A stretch of 64,000 bases of DNA from Desulfobacteraceae bacterium (GCA_027068085.1 JAMOUQ010000040.1:1-64000), one strand, 5' to 3'; shown: positions 1 to 8,792, counted from the first letter of the stretch. Notes: a model not told the origin generated them from the sequence alone. Numbers and translations: made by a program.

Positions 1-389
1 GCCAAAAGGAAAACAGTGACAACGACGACCAGGACCTTACCGGCGATCAGCAGGAGGCCCTGGAAAAAATAATGGCCGAAATAGAGGCCGGCGGCGACAA
101 GCAGCAAAACGGCCAAAAGGAAAACAGTGACAACGACGACCGGGACCTTACCGGTGATCAGCAGGAGGCCCTGGAAAAAATAATGGCCGAAATAGAGGCC
201 GGCGGCGACAAGCAGCAAAACGGCCAAAAGGAAAACAGTGACAACGACGACCAGGACCTTACCGGTGATCAGCAGGAGGCCCTGGAAAAAATAATGGCCG
301 AAATAGAGGCCGGCGGCGACAAGCAGCAAAACGGCCAAAAGGAAAACAGCGACAACGACGACCGGGACCTTACCGGCGATCAGCAGGAC
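1..389 (+). repeat. Coding minisatellite, 111-bp unit
   Basis: Units begin at 72, 183 and 294, and a partial unit fills 1-71, so at least four copies are present and the array continues left of the window. Copies differ at only a few bases: the residue between two aspartates alternates Gln, Arg, Gln, Arg, and one glycine codon is GGC or GGT. The length is a multiple of three, so copy-number change would keep the frame. The fourth copy diverges after about 389. Confidence 0.95.
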
Positions 390-2234
390 GAGCCGGAAAA
401 TGACCCTGCCGATGAAGCAAAGGCGGCCACGGCCGAAGTATCTGCGGTCAATCCGGAGGAAAGTGAAAAACCGGCCGGAGAAGAAGTCGCCGGCGAGTCT
501 CCCGCGGAAACCGCCACAGACGACATGTCTGCTGACAATGATGTCGAGAATGAATCTTCTCCGCCGGAAAAAGAGCTTGATCCGGACGATCTGGAAAGCG
601 AGTTGGCAAAACTTGTCGACCAGGCAAACTCCATGCTGGACGAAGATGAAGAAGATGAAACCGTTGAACCGGTCGAAGACTCCCATGGTCAGGAAAGTTC
701 AGGCGGCCCGGAGGACGAACCTTCAGCCGATACCCGAGGGCAGGGTTCAGCCGAGCCCGAGCACACCGGCAGCGAGCCGGCAGACCCGTCCACGGCAGAA
801 AAAGAAGATAGCGACAATGACGACACCGACAAATCCCCACCTGAGCAAGAGGACGACGGGCATTCCCCGGCCGAAGAAGACGGCAGGGTGTCTTTCGATC
901 CGGTATACCTGGACGAGGTGAAGCCGGAACCAAAGGGCAGGCCCAAAAGCAAATTGGGCAAAAAATCTGTATTGGTTTTCACCTTCGCCATCCTGTTTGC
1001 CGCCGCAATCGGCACTGCCTTGTATGTCTGGCTGGGGCAAAGGCCAAAGGCCGCCCCTCAGACACCGGCGGCAACTCCAACCGGCAAAGATGCGGTTGCG
1101 CAGGCCGAAGATATTCAGCCCCGGGACAGCGGTGAAACCGTCACCGCCCCTTCCCCGTCCGAGCAGGATATTCCGGTCGTTGCCATGCAGACACAAACAG
1201 GCGGCAAAGCCATGGTTGCCGAAACTGCCGTCAGGGCGGTCGACAAAGTGGAGCCGGCGGACGTCCCGGCTCAGGTTGCTTCCGGGCTGGACACCTGGCT
1301 TGAGAAACTCGATATCCTGCGCCGGGAGATCGGCGCCAAGAAGGATGAAATCATCAGCCTCAAACAATACTACAGGAAACGGATTGCTGAAAAAGAGAAT
1401 GAAATCGCCGAAATTGTGTCCCGCAAGCACATACAGTCTTATTCCAAAGCCGTTGCCAACACCAGGATCGAGTTGGCCTTGAGAGCTATCCAGCGCCGTT
1501 ATGCATACATTGCAAAACTCGATTCCCCACTGCAACGCCTGGAAGCTGTAGATGAAGAGATACTGTACTATCAACGCCTGACACAGATATACAAGCTGAT
1601 GTCTGGAGTAATTTCCGCCTTGCCGATAGAAGAACTCGAAAAAGAACTTGAATCCGTATTCGCCGGAAATACAGAAGTAATAAAAACACTCGGCGTGCGC
1701 GGCGATGAAGTCCCGCTGCTTCCGCTTGAGACAGTCTGGAAACGGGTCTACTCGGATATCGCCGGCAACAAATCACGAATAACGTATGACAAGGCCGACA
1801 AGTCGAATAAAAAAATCTGGAAGCAGATCTGCGATGGCGACTTCCGTCAGATGCACAAATTGACCCGGCTAAGCCCCGAAGCGGCAAAGTGCCTCCTCAA
1901 CTGGCCGGGCAAGGATCTTTACTTAAACGACGTAAAGGAGCTTTCTCCGGAAGTGGCAAAGATTTTGTCCCGGTGGCCGGGAGAATGGCTGAGCCTGAAC
2001 GGAATAACCGAACTTGCGCCGGAAACTGCCCGTTACCTGGCCATGTGGCCCGGCAAACGGCTGTCCCTGAACGGTCTGGCCGAATTATCGCCGGCTGCCA
2101 CGGCCGAATTGTCGAAATGGCAAGGAGAACAACTCGAAATGGTGGGGCTAAGGAAAATCGGACGCTGGGACAATTACGCCACCAAGCTGTTTTTGTCCGA
2201 AAGTCTGCGGCGCAAACTTGAAACCGTTCAGTGA
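3..2234 (+). CDS. Acidic repeat membrane protein with LRR-like tail, 5' partial
   Basis: The reading frame is open to the left edge, so the true start lies outside the window; an ATG at 72 merely begins a repeat unit. The N-terminal part consists of near-identical 37-residue acidic repeats (unit begins MAEIEAGGDKQQNG). A long Glu/Asp/Pro-rich stretch follows to about nt 950. One membrane segment (SVLVFTFAILFAAAIG...) is coded at about 966-1031, then a coiled coil at about 1290-1440. Four 24-residue repeats at 1869-2156 have the pattern LSPEAAK-L--WPG--L-LN---E, leucine-rich-repeat-like. The acidic part is probably cytoplasmic and the coiled coil and repeats extracytoplasmic (inference from one N-in membrane segment). 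I do not recognise a named family. The next gene is a shorter relative. High confidence that it is a gene; function unknown. Confidence 0.85.
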   Translation, partial: QKENSDNDDQDLTGDQQEALEKIMAEIEAGGDKQQNGQKENSDNDDRDLTGDQQEALEKIMAEIEAGGDKQQNGQKENSDNDDQDLTGDQQEALEKIMAEIEAGGDKQQNGQKENSDNDDRDLTGDQQDEPENDPADEAKAATAEVSAVNPEESEKPAGEEVAGESPAETATDDMSADNDVENESSPPEKELDPDDLESELAKLVDQANSMLDEDEEDETVEPVEDSHGQESSGGPEDEPSADTRGQGSAEPEHTGSEPADPSTAEKEDSDNDDTDKSPPEQEDDGHSPAEEDGRVSFDPVYLDEVKPEPKGRPKSKLGKKSVLVFTFAILFAAAIGTALYVWLGQRPKAAPQTPAATPTGKDAVAQAEDIQPRDSGETVTAPSPSEQDIPVVAMQTQTGGKAMVAETAVRAVDKVEPADVPAQVASGLDTWLEKLDILRREIGAKKDEIISLKQYYRKRIAEKENEIAEIVSRKHIQSYSKAVANTRIELALRAIQRRYAYIAKLDSPLQRLEAVDEEILYYQRLTQIYKLMSGVISALPIEELEKELESVFAGNTEVIKTLGVRGDEVPLLPLETVWKRVYSDIAGNKSRITYDKADKSNKKIWKQICDGDFRQMHKLTRLSPEAAKCLLNWPGKDLYLNDVKELSPEVAKILSRWPGEWLSLNGITELAPETARYLAMWPGKRLSLNGLAELSPAATAELSKWQGEQLEMVGLRKIGRWDNYATKLFLSESLRRKLETVQ

Positions 2235-2271
2235 CGTGACAACAACCCCAAAGCCCCGGGAGACAAAAATC

Positions 2272-2946
2272 ATGCTACCTGAACCGCAACCCGGCACCGC
2301 CGCAAATACCGGCGGAGGGAACCGATCACCATTTGCGGCCGGCCTCAGGCGTTTGAGCCACGGCCTTCGGAACAACTTCCGGCCGGGGCTGACGGCCTGT
2401 CTGCCTGTGCTTATAGTACTCCTGGCGGCCGCCGCACTGGCGGCAGACCAGAAAATAGATCTGTTGCAGCAAAAGATAGCCGACCTGCAGTTGCTGGACA
2501 GCGAACTGGAGCGCCAGGTATCACAGGCGGCGGCTTTGAAGTCGAAACTGGTTGAACGGAAGCATGCCCTGGAACAGGAACTTGTCGATCTCAACCAACT
2601 GTTGAAATTACGCTCGTTCAGGGATGCGTCCCAAAGGCCGCGCTTCAAGTACGATCTGAAACTGATTGCAATGCTGAATGCCTACATCGATGCTCTGGTC
2701 AAAAAGATAGATTTTTACCAGATAGGACGCGACAAAGTCGCTTTTCTCCTCCAGCTGGCTGAAGACGATATCCGCATGCTCTCGGCCCTCAGTGACCTCA
2801 GAATCGAAGCCCTGACGACCCAGATCTCGCTACTGATCAACAGGTATCTGCCCGAGGCGCATGCCATAGTCATCGAGGCTGATGACCTGCGGCCCTGCTC
2901 CCCCCGGACCGTATGGAAAAAATTGGCCTCGGGCGCCTCCGGATAG
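2272..2946 (+). CDS. Coiled-coil membrane-anchored protein, paralog of upstream gene
   Basis: The ATG at 2272 is chosen because GGGAG lies 9 bases upstream; an in-frame ATG at 2218 overlaps the previous gene and lacks a good site. The 224-residue product has a basic N-terminus, one hydrophobic segment (LPVLIVLLAAAALA) that is either an anchor or a signal peptide, and then a long predicted coiled coil. Its C-terminus ends with TVWKKLASG, which matches TVWKRVYSDIAG in the upstream protein, and the preceding helical region is similar in layout. It lacks the acidic repeats and the LRR-like tail. The two genes lie 37 bp apart and probably form an operon. No known family recognised. Confidence 0.75.
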   Translation: MLPEPQPGTAANTGGGNRSPFAAGLRRLSHGLRNNFRPGLTACLPVLIVLLAAAALAADQKIDLLQQKIADLQLLDSELERQVSQAAALKSKLVERKHALEQELVDLNQLLKLRSFRDASQRPRFKYDLKLIAMLNAYIDALVKKIDFYQIGRDKVAFLLQLAEDDIRMLSALSDLRIEALTTQISLLINRYLPEAHAIVIEADDLRPCSPRTVWKKLASGASG

Positions 2947-2975
2947 CAAACCGCCGCCGCGCGAGCCTTTCCGGT

Positions 2976-3437
2976 TCAGTCGACCACCGGCATGATGGCC
3001 CACTTGATGACCGGATTTTCCGTGCCGGGATAGCGATCCAGGCACAGTATACCGCCGTTTTGCAACCTGAAAACCGGGGGCGTGGTCGTTCCGAAAATCA
3101 TGTAGGTCACAAACTTTTCCAGAAACGGCAGATGGCCGACAAGCATCAGGTCCGAATCCAGATCGACCCTGGCGGCAAAAGCAGCTACATCGTCCAGGGG
3201 GGCAAGACCTGAAACCTTTTGTACGGCTCCGGACGGTTTCAGGATTTCAGAAATAAGCTCGGCCGTCTGAAGAGCCCTTTGTTTGCCACTGTGCCAAATT
3301 GCCGATAATCGCACCCCGTAACCTGAAGCCACTCTGGCTATCCGCCTCACGCTTTGGCGGCCCTCCGGGCTGAGCCCTTTCTCGGGGTCCTGCTCCTCGG
3401 GCAAGCTTTGTCCGTGTTGCACTATGTACAAGGCCAT
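2976..3437 (-). CDS. SixA-like phosphohistidine phosphatase (histidine phosphatase family)
   Basis: The product (153 residues) starts MALYIVQHGQSLPEEQDPEKGLSPEG-, the layout of the short SixA branch of the histidine phosphatase superfamily, which dephosphorylates phosphohistidine on phosphorelay proteins in E. coli. The nucleophile motif is normally RHG; here it reads QHG, keeping the histidine and losing the arginine. A second motif around WHSGKQRALQTAE and the C-terminal GHLPFLE (the GH histidine) are present. The length is normal for SixA. It is transcribed against both neighbours as a single gene. The family call is good; the substrate is inferred. Confidence 0.8.
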   Translation of the reverse strand: MALYIVQHGQSLPEEQDPEKGLSPEGRQSVRRIARVASGYGVRLSAIWHSGKQRALQTAELISEILKPSGAVQKVSGLAPLDDVAAFAARVDLDSDLMLVGHLPFLEKFVTYMIFGTTTPPVFRLQNGGILCLDRYPGTENPVIKWAIMPVVD

Positions 3438-3543
3438 GGTATCTTCCCCTTCCTGTTTGATTGCTGTTCAGGCCGGCTTTCGTTGTCTTTGGGAAACCGC
3501 ATGCTTTTGAAATTGCAAAAACCCAAAAGGGAGAACCAGAATC

Positions 3544-4518
3544 ATGCATGCATTCCACCCGCCGCCGCACTTGGCTCATCCTGTTGTTCAGACCATGGCA
3601 GGTTCACTGCGGTGGCGTGCCAGGGGGCTTACTGCTCTGGAAAGATCGACTTTTTTCAAAATAATCGAGACCGGCGCGGGCGTCAAGCTTCAGGCCGCCG
3701 TTTCCCGGCCGGCTTCCGGCCGGGGGCCGCTGGTAATTCTCCTGCATGGATGGGAGGGTTCGGCCAATTCTGCCTACATAGTGACAACGGCCCGTTTTCT
3801 TTTTGAAAACAGTTGGCACGTTGTCAGGCTGAACTTACGGGATCACGGCGCTACCCACCACCTCAACACCGGCCTGTTCTATGCCTCCCGACTGGACGAG
3901 GTCTGCGACTCCATTGTTCATATCTGCCGCAAATGGCGGGGGCTGCCGATAATTCTCTGCGGTTTTTCCCTGGGGGGCAACTTCGCCCTCAGGACTGCGC
4001 TGCGCCTGAGCATCGGCCGGAGCCGCATCCCCAACCTGGCCCATGTCGTTGCCGTCAGCCCGGTCATAGACCCGGCCAAAACCACCAAAGCCGTGGACAA
4101 TACCCGGCTGATCAGGAGCTATTTTCTCTTCAAGTGGCGCAAGTCATTGATAAAAAAACAACAAGCCCATCCCGGCCGTTACGATTTCGGCCGGATCATC
4201 AAAATGGACCGGATTGAAACAATCACCGCCGCACTTCTCGAGCGTTACAGCCCTTTCGAGAACACAGAGGCCTACTTCGACACCTATACCCTCACCGGAG
4301 ACCGCCTGGGACCGATCCGGATTCCCACCACCATCCTGACCGCAGCCGACGACCCGATAATTCCGGTGGAGGACATCTACGGTCTCAGGACGGGTCCCGC
4401 GGTCAGGAAAATAGTTCTGCGCCGCGGAGGGCACAATGGATTTGTCCGGGGATTGTCAAAAGGCGCCTGGTATTTCGACTGCCTGAAGAAACTGGGCGAA
4501 CGGGCAATGCGGATCTGA
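3544..4518 (+). CDS. YheT-like alpha/beta hydrolase
   Basis: The product is 324 residues. An oxyanion segment HGWEGS is followed by the nucleophile elbow GFSLGGN (Ser142), an acid in TAADDPIIP (Asp269/270) and the catalytic His297 in GGHNGF, in the order of the YheT/ABHD1-3 hydrolase family. These are esterase-like enzymes acting on lipid or ester substrates; the precise substrate is unknown. The start at ATG 3544 has GGGAG about 10 bases upstream. The N-terminal 30 residues (His/Pro-rich, then basic) are not conserved in the fold and may be an extension. Confidence 0.85.
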   Translation: MHAFHPPPHLAHPVVQTMAGSLRWRARGLTALERSTFFKIIETGAGVKLQAAVSRPASGRGPLVILLHGWEGSANSAYIVTTARFLFENSWHVVRLNLRDHGATHHLNTGLFYASRLDEVCDSIVHICRKWRGLPIILCGFSLGGNFALRTALRLSIGRSRIPNLAHVVAVSPVIDPAKTTKAVDNTRLIRSYFLFKWRKSLIKKQQAHPGRYDFGRIIKMDRIETITAALLERYSPFENTEAYFDTYTLTGDRLGPIRIPTTILTAADDPIIPVEDIYGLRTGPAVRKIVLRRGGHNGFVRGLSKGAWYFDCLKKLGERAMRI

Positions 4519-4546
4519 AGATGGATCACGGCGGATTTTCGCTTGC

Positions 4547-4584
4547 CAGGAGCCGCCGCACTCTTTTGAAGCCGGCGGCTCCTG
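4547..4584. terminator. Hairpin between convergent genes
   Basis: CAGGAGCCGCCG at 4547-4558 pairs perfectly with CGGCGGCTCCTG at 4573-4584, a 12-bp GC-rich stem with a 14-base loop. It lies between the stop codons of two convergent genes. There is no T-tract on either side, so termination is inferred from position only. Confidence 0.4.
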
Positions 4585-4591
4585 TGCGCAG

Positions 4592-5305
4592 CTATTCGGC
4601 TTGCAGCTTGTAACCTGACGGAACCTTGAAAAGGGATCTTGGCAGGTGTTTCTTCTTTTTTATTTTTTTCAGGGTGCTCACCATCTCACCGCCCATGATG
4701 CGGGTCACGGTTCTAACCGGAAAGCCGTCTATCTTCTTGATGATCCCGGAAATATCCATGTTCTTCATCATCGGATTTGACTGGTACACCTTTTCAGCCT
4801 TGGCGGCGATCTTCTGCATTTCCTTATAGCCCTTGATCTTTTTGGTCACCCAGTACTCATTTTCGGACATCATGAAATTCACCAGAACCTTGCGGCATTT
4901 GTAACCCGCAATGGTCTTGGTTTCATTGGTCGGGATGACTTTTATCTGTTTCATCATGTTTTTCATCATCCCCATGAATGCCTGGGCCTGGGGATCGTTC
5001 TGCATCTGCTGGTCGCCGCCCATTTTGGCAAGGTCGATCTTCTGGTATGTCTTTTTGGAGGTATCCAGGATGTAGGTAACCTTTTTGTCGAAATCGGTAA
5101 TGGAAACCTGGTCGCCCATTTCTGTTCTGGACGCATGTGAGGTTATATAGTTTTTGGTAATGATCTTGGATTCCTTCTGGCCCGGCACGCCGCGAGAGAC
5201 CTGCTCTGTTTCCCAGTAAAGGTCAGCAAGCGCCACAGAGGTCACCAACATCACGTTAACCAGTACGATAAGGCTTACCAGGACCGACTTTTTTAAAAAT
5301 TGCAT
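4592..5305 (-). CDS. DUF4412-like secreted protein
   Basis: The start at 5305 is set by AGGAG six bases upstream, and the product then opens with a clear signal peptide (MQFLKKSVLVSLIVLVNVML..., cleavage after VALA). The mature part of about 210 residues has the pattern of DUF4412-type periplasmic proteins: a DLYWET strand, a DTSKKTYQKID strand, a methionine-rich helix (FMGMMKNMMKQ), a KTIAGYKCRKVLV strand and a YWVTKKI strand. These features suggest a lipoprotein-carrier-like beta half-barrel (inference). It is a single gene, convergent with the YheT-like hydrolase. The function is not established. Confidence 0.75.
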   Translation of the reverse strand: MQFLKKSVLVSLIVLVNVMLVTSVALADLYWETEQVSRGVPGQKESKIITKNYITSHASRTEMGDQVSITDFDKKVTYILDTSKKTYQKIDLAKMGGDQQMQNDPQAQAFMGMMKNMMKQIKVIPTNETKTIAGYKCRKVLVNFMMSENEYWVTKKIKGYKEMQKIAAKAEKVYQSNPMMKNMDISGIIKKIDGFPVRTVTRIMGGEMVSTLKKIKKKKHLPRSLFKVPSGYKLQAE

Positions 5306-5781
5306 TTGATGCTCCTTGTGAAAAGTTAAAACATGATCAGCCCCGAAGGGAATTCTAGCTCCGACCATAAACCGGCGCCCCCCGCGGCCGACCGGCAGGG
5401 GAATCACCGGACGGCTTAATAAGTACGGCAAAGCTCCCCGGCAGTCAATAGGGGATCAGCCGCCTGCCGCGTTTCGGCCGGGCCACCGGCGACACGGCAG
5501 CCGCCTTTGGTCATATTCCAAAAAAAAATCATTTTTTAGAATCAGAGTGTAACCTCCTGCCACTGTCTGACTCTACAAGTCCGAACGCCATAACCACTCC
5601 ATTCTCAACCTCCTGTCTTGACACACCGGGCCCAATGGGTCCGGTGTGTTTCTTTTGGCCGCCGGACTTTGCCGCTCCGGTTTGCCTTTACAACATTTTT
5701 GGTATAGATACACATTTGCGGGTCCGAGACTTTCGGCGGGCTCATCATACCTGGAAAATTTAATCGGGACCGGGAAACGGC
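5306..5781. other. Non-coding region with orphan terminator
   Basis: 476 bases without a convincing gene. The left part is the leader of the DUF4412 gene. An A9/T6-rich stretch lies at 5519-5537 followed by TAGAAT at 5537-5542, a possible -10 element without a good -35. A strong plus-strand terminator lies at 5621-5656 with no plus-strand gene upstream of it. A second -10-like TATAGA lies at 5703 in front of the TPR gene. Confidence 0.6.
5621..5656 (+). terminator. Intrinsic terminator with no gene upstream
   Basis: ACACACCGGGCCC at 5621-5633 pairs with GGGTCCGGTGTGT at 5637-5649 (13 pairs including one G-U, loop AAT) and is followed by TTTCTTTT. The T-tract is only on the plus strand. The nearest plus-strand gene upstream ends at 4518, beyond a minus-strand gene, so the terminator probably serves a short untranslated transcript from 5306-5620. 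Confidence 0.75.
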
Positions 5782-6384
5782 ATGTCTGACAAAAAACAGA
5801 TCAAAGGTTATGTCAAAACAGAAACCCTCCTGCTTTCGGTCAGCCTGGCTTTGGTGCTGGGTTTCATTGCCGGAGTGGCCTTCACCGTCTACCGTTCGGC
5901 ACACAATCCGATGCTGCCTCCGGCCGGCCGGGAGCCTGCCGAACAGATCGAGCCGGCCAAAATCTCGGAAATAAAAAAGCTGCAGGACCGGGTGGCGCGC
6001 TCCCCGGAGGATGTCCGGGCCTGGACCGAGCTGGCGCATCTGTACTTCGATACCGGCCAGAGGGAAAAAGCCATAAAAGCCTATGAAAAATCCTTGTCTC
6101 TGGAGCCGGCCAGACCCGATATCTGGGTCGACCTGGGAGTGATGTACCGCAGGCAGGGAAAAATCGACAAGGCCGTGGAATGTTTCGACAAAGCTCTCGA
6201 AATCGATCCCGGCCACAAAATTGCCCTTTACAACAAGGGCGTTGTACTGATGCACGACCGCAACGATGCCCGGGGGGCCATCGAAGCCTGGTCGACACTG
6301 GTCAGAATAGACCCCGAGGCAGAAACGCCCGGAGGCATGAAAATCAAGACACTGCTGAAAGAGCTTGAAAAAAGGCGAAATTAG
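5782..6384 (+). CDS. Membrane-anchored TPR protein
   Basis: 200 residues. A single N-terminal membrane segment (LLLSVSLALVLGFIAGVAFTVY, about residues 14-36) is followed by three tetratricopeptide units beginning near VRAWTELAHLYFDTGQ, PDIWVDLGVMYRRQGK and KIALYNKGVVLMHDRND. The layout is like the CcmH/NrfG C-terminal TPR proteins of cytochrome c maturation, but no other cytochrome-biogenesis gene is adjacent, so I only call a periplasm-facing TPR scaffold. Its stop overlaps the stop of the convergent MFS gene by four bases. Confidence 0.8.
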   Translation: MSDKKQIKGYVKTETLLLSVSLALVLGFIAGVAFTVYRSAHNPMLPPAGREPAEQIEPAKISEIKKLQDRVARSPEDVRAWTELAHLYFDTGQREKAIKAYEKSLSLEPARPDIWVDLGVMYRRQGKIDKAVECFDKALEIDPGHKIALYNKGVVLMHDRNDARGAIEAWSTLVRIDPEAETPGGMKIKTLLKELEKRRN

Positions 6385-7550
6385 TCCCCGCCTTCGCCGT
6401 CGTGACTCCAGCCTGCCAGGCCATACCAAAGAATCATCGTCCCGATGGCGGTGACGGCTCCCGAGACAATACCCACGGCCCGGATACCGCCTTGTTGCCA
6501 AACCAGCCCGCCGCCGGCAGCGCCCGCAACCCGTCCCAGGCCGGCAGCGGCGTAAAAAGCCGCCATCATCGTGGCCCTGCTGCCCGGCAAAAGTTCGGTC
6601 GCAAGGCAAATACCGCATACCATGGTGAATTCAAAGGCCAGAAACAGAAGAAACAGGCCGGCCAGGGCCCCCCTGGGGCCGGCTCCGTTGAAAGGCAGGA
6701 CAAAGTAAGCCGCCACGGTCACCATGGAACCGGCGACAACCGATCTTTTAAGTCCGAATCTGTCCCCGGCAAAAACCGTGAAACTTTCCGCCAGCATTTC
6801 CGCCAGGCCGATGAGCCCAGTGCTCAGCCCCAGGGCCACGATTCCCATGTCAAAGGAAGTTTCCAGCCAGGCCCCGTAGACAACGAACAGATTGTCGTTT
6901 GCCAGGCTGACCATAAAGGCCCACACCATTGCCCCCAGGACAGCCTTTTTCTGCTTCACCGCCGACAGACCGGCAATGAAATCCCCCCCGGTTGCACCCG
7001 GGTGGCGGGCCGCGTCCTTTTCGAAGACAGCCCCCAGCGCCACCAGACCGGCCAGGCTCAGGCCGGCAATGATAAAAAAAGGCGCCCGCCATCCCCAGCT
7101 GTCCATTGCCAGGGCTGCCAGGGGAATGCCAACCAGCGTGCTGCCTGACCATGCAAACTCCAGGCTGCCGATGGCCGCACCGCGGTTTGCAAAAGCCACC
7201 TGCCGTCCCAGGTAGGCCTGAACCGCCGGATCATAGATGGTTTTGGCAAGCCCCGCCATTGTCAGGGCCGCCATCAGTCCCCAGTAAGAGCCCGAAATAC
7301 CGGCCCATCCCATGCCCAGGCACAGCAAGCCCATTCCGGCAAGCATTACCCTGCGATAACCGGCCCTGTCTATCAGGGGGCCGGCGGCGATTCCCAGCAC
7401 GGCTGTCATCTGGTTGACGGCTATCAGCGAAGTTATGGCCGTCAGGGGAAGGGCCAGCTGGCGGCTGAAAACATTGGCGAATGGATAGACGAAACGGCGG
7501 GAAGTGTTGAGCAGCAAGCGTGCCAGGGTGGCCGTAACCACCTTGAGCAA
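6381..7550 (-). CDS. MFS transporter
   Basis: The product is a major facilitator of about 389 residues with roughly 12 hydrophobic segments and an MFS loop 2-3 signature after the second helix (GPLIDRAGYRRVMLAG). The frame is open further upstream to an ATG at 7757, but the added residues are Arg/Pro-rich and unlike a transporter. A TTG at 7550 preceded by GGCGG gives the usual length and an N-terminus that leads directly into helix 1, so I prefer it. The substrate is not predictable. It is the last gene of the minus-strand run and the 245-base gap to hslO leaves room for its own promoter. Confidence 0.75.
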   Translation of the reverse strand: MLKVVTATLARLLLNTSRRFVYPFANVFSRQLALPLTAITSLIAVNQMTAVLGIAAGPLIDRAGYRRVMLAGMGLLCLGMGWAGISGSYWGLMAALTMAGLAKTIYDPAVQAYLGRQVAFANRGAAIGSLEFAWSGSTLVGIPLAALAMDSWGWRAPFFIIAGLSLAGLVALGAVFEKDAARHPGATGGDFIAGLSAVKQKKAVLGAMVWAFMVSLANDNLFVVYGAWLETSFDMGIVALGLSTGLIGLAEMLAESFTVFAGDRFGLKRSVVAGSMVTVAAYFVLPFNGAGPRGALAGLFLLFLAFEFTMVCGICLATELLPGSRATMMAAFYAAAGLGRVAGAAGGGLVWQQGGIRAVGIVSGAVTAIGTMILWYGLAGWSHDGEGGD

Positions 7551-7795
7551 AATTCCGCCGCGCGCCTGAGCGCCGGCCGGATCGGCGGGCTGACAACCCC
7601 TGTCTGTCGAATGCACGCTCGAAGGTCCTTCCCAAAAAAGGCCGGCGCCAGCAACGCTGCATCCACCGGCCGGGATTCTATATGCCGAAAAGGCAAACCG
7701 CCACCTGCCGGGGGACGGCTTTATTTGTGCCGCCCGGCAGACAAGGGCTCCGGGCATTCAAGTTTTTACCGCCTGCAGGGCCATGGGCAATGAAT

Positions 7796-8722
7796 CTATA
7801 CCATCTCCCGGAGTTGCTGTTTCGAAAAGCTGTACGCCTTATTGCAAAAATGGCATCTGACAACAACCGGGAAAGGACCGTTTTCAGCCAGATCTCTCAG
7901 CTGTTCGGCCCCCAGCATGGCCAGCATCGCCCTGACCCTTTCCCTGTTGCACTGACAGGCAAAAGAGATCCCGCGCCGGGACACGATCTTGGGTTTCAGG
8001 GCTTTGAATGCTTCACCGACCATGTCCTCGGGGCGCCGGCCCCCGGCCACCTCCTTGCCCAGCGAAGGCATATCGGCCACCATGGCTTCAAGCCGCGCCA
8101 CCAATTCCGGTTCGGCACCGGGCATGGCCTGGAGCAGGAGACCGCCGGCTCCTTCCACCTCTCCTTCCCGGTCGAACTTCACACTCAGGTTGAAAGCCGT
8201 CGGAATCTGTTCGGAGGTCAGGTAATAATAGGCAAGATCCTTGGCCAGACTGCCGTAAGCCATCATCACCCGGCCTTCATATGGGCGGCGGGCACCTTCG
8301 ATGTGTTTGGTGACGGTTATGAAACCGGCTCCGAAAAACGGCCGCAGGTCAAAACTGTCCAGCGGTTTATCCACCGGTATGGGAACATTTTTCAGGTAGC
8401 CTCTGATCTGCCCGCAGGCATTGGCCTCGGCCACGAGTCCCTTGACCGGTCCGGAGCACTCCACCTTGACGGACAGATAATCGCGGCCTTTCAGTCCGGT
8501 CGACATCAACCCGGCCGCCAGCAGGCCATGGCCCAGGATCAGGGTTTCCAGGATGCCCAGCCCGTGGCTTGCACGCATCTTTTTTACCATGGCGGTTCCG
8601 CTGAGCAAAGCGCCCCGCACGGTATCGCCTGCCAGCATGAAACCAAGCAGTTGATCTCCGCCGTCGTCCTGACCGGTGGACGGTTCCTTACCGGTCACCC
8701 CGTCTTTTGCAGGCTTTGCCAT
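7796..8722 (-). CDS. hslO: Hsp33 redox-regulated chaperone
   Basis: 308 residues, the normal Hsp33 length. The N-terminal domain carries the conserved GHGLLAAGLMSTGLKGRD region; the C-terminal redox switch has CQC (Cys256, Cys258) and CHFC (Cys290, Cys293), the four zinc ligands that form disulfides on oxidation and release the holdase activity. It is cytoplasmic and protects proteins under oxidative unfolding stress. It lies 70 bases downstream of pal on the same strand and may share its transcript. The ATG at 8722 has only a weak ribosome-binding site. Confidence 0.92.
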   Translation of the reverse strand: MAKPAKDGVTGKEPSTGQDDGGDQLLGFMLAGDTVRGALLSGTAMVKKMRASHGLGILETLILGHGLLAAGLMSTGLKGRDYLSVKVECSGPVKGLVAEANACGQIRGYLKNVPIPVDKPLDSFDLRPFFGAGFITVTKHIEGARRPYEGRVMMAYGSLAKDLAYYYLTSEQIPTAFNLSVKFDREGEVEGAGGLLLQAMPGAEPELVARLEAMVADMPSLGKEVAGGRRPEDMVGEAFKALKPKIVSRRGISFACQCNRERVRAMLAMLGAEQLRDLAENGPFPVVVRCHFCNKAYSFSKQQLREMV

Positions 8723-8792
8723 TGTTCTGTAACCCGGCAGTTTGAGTAAGAATTGACGGGCCCTTTACCGGCACCCGTGTCTGCGTCTTTCT

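Noticed and set aside
1-389. CRISPR-like array.
   Set aside because: The 111-bp units abut without spacers, are in frame and code for protein. No cas gene is near.
7682-8749. A 355-codon plus-strand open frame opposite hslO.
   Set aside because: The minus-strand frame is Hsp33 with all four redox cysteines. The plus-strand product has no recognisable domain.
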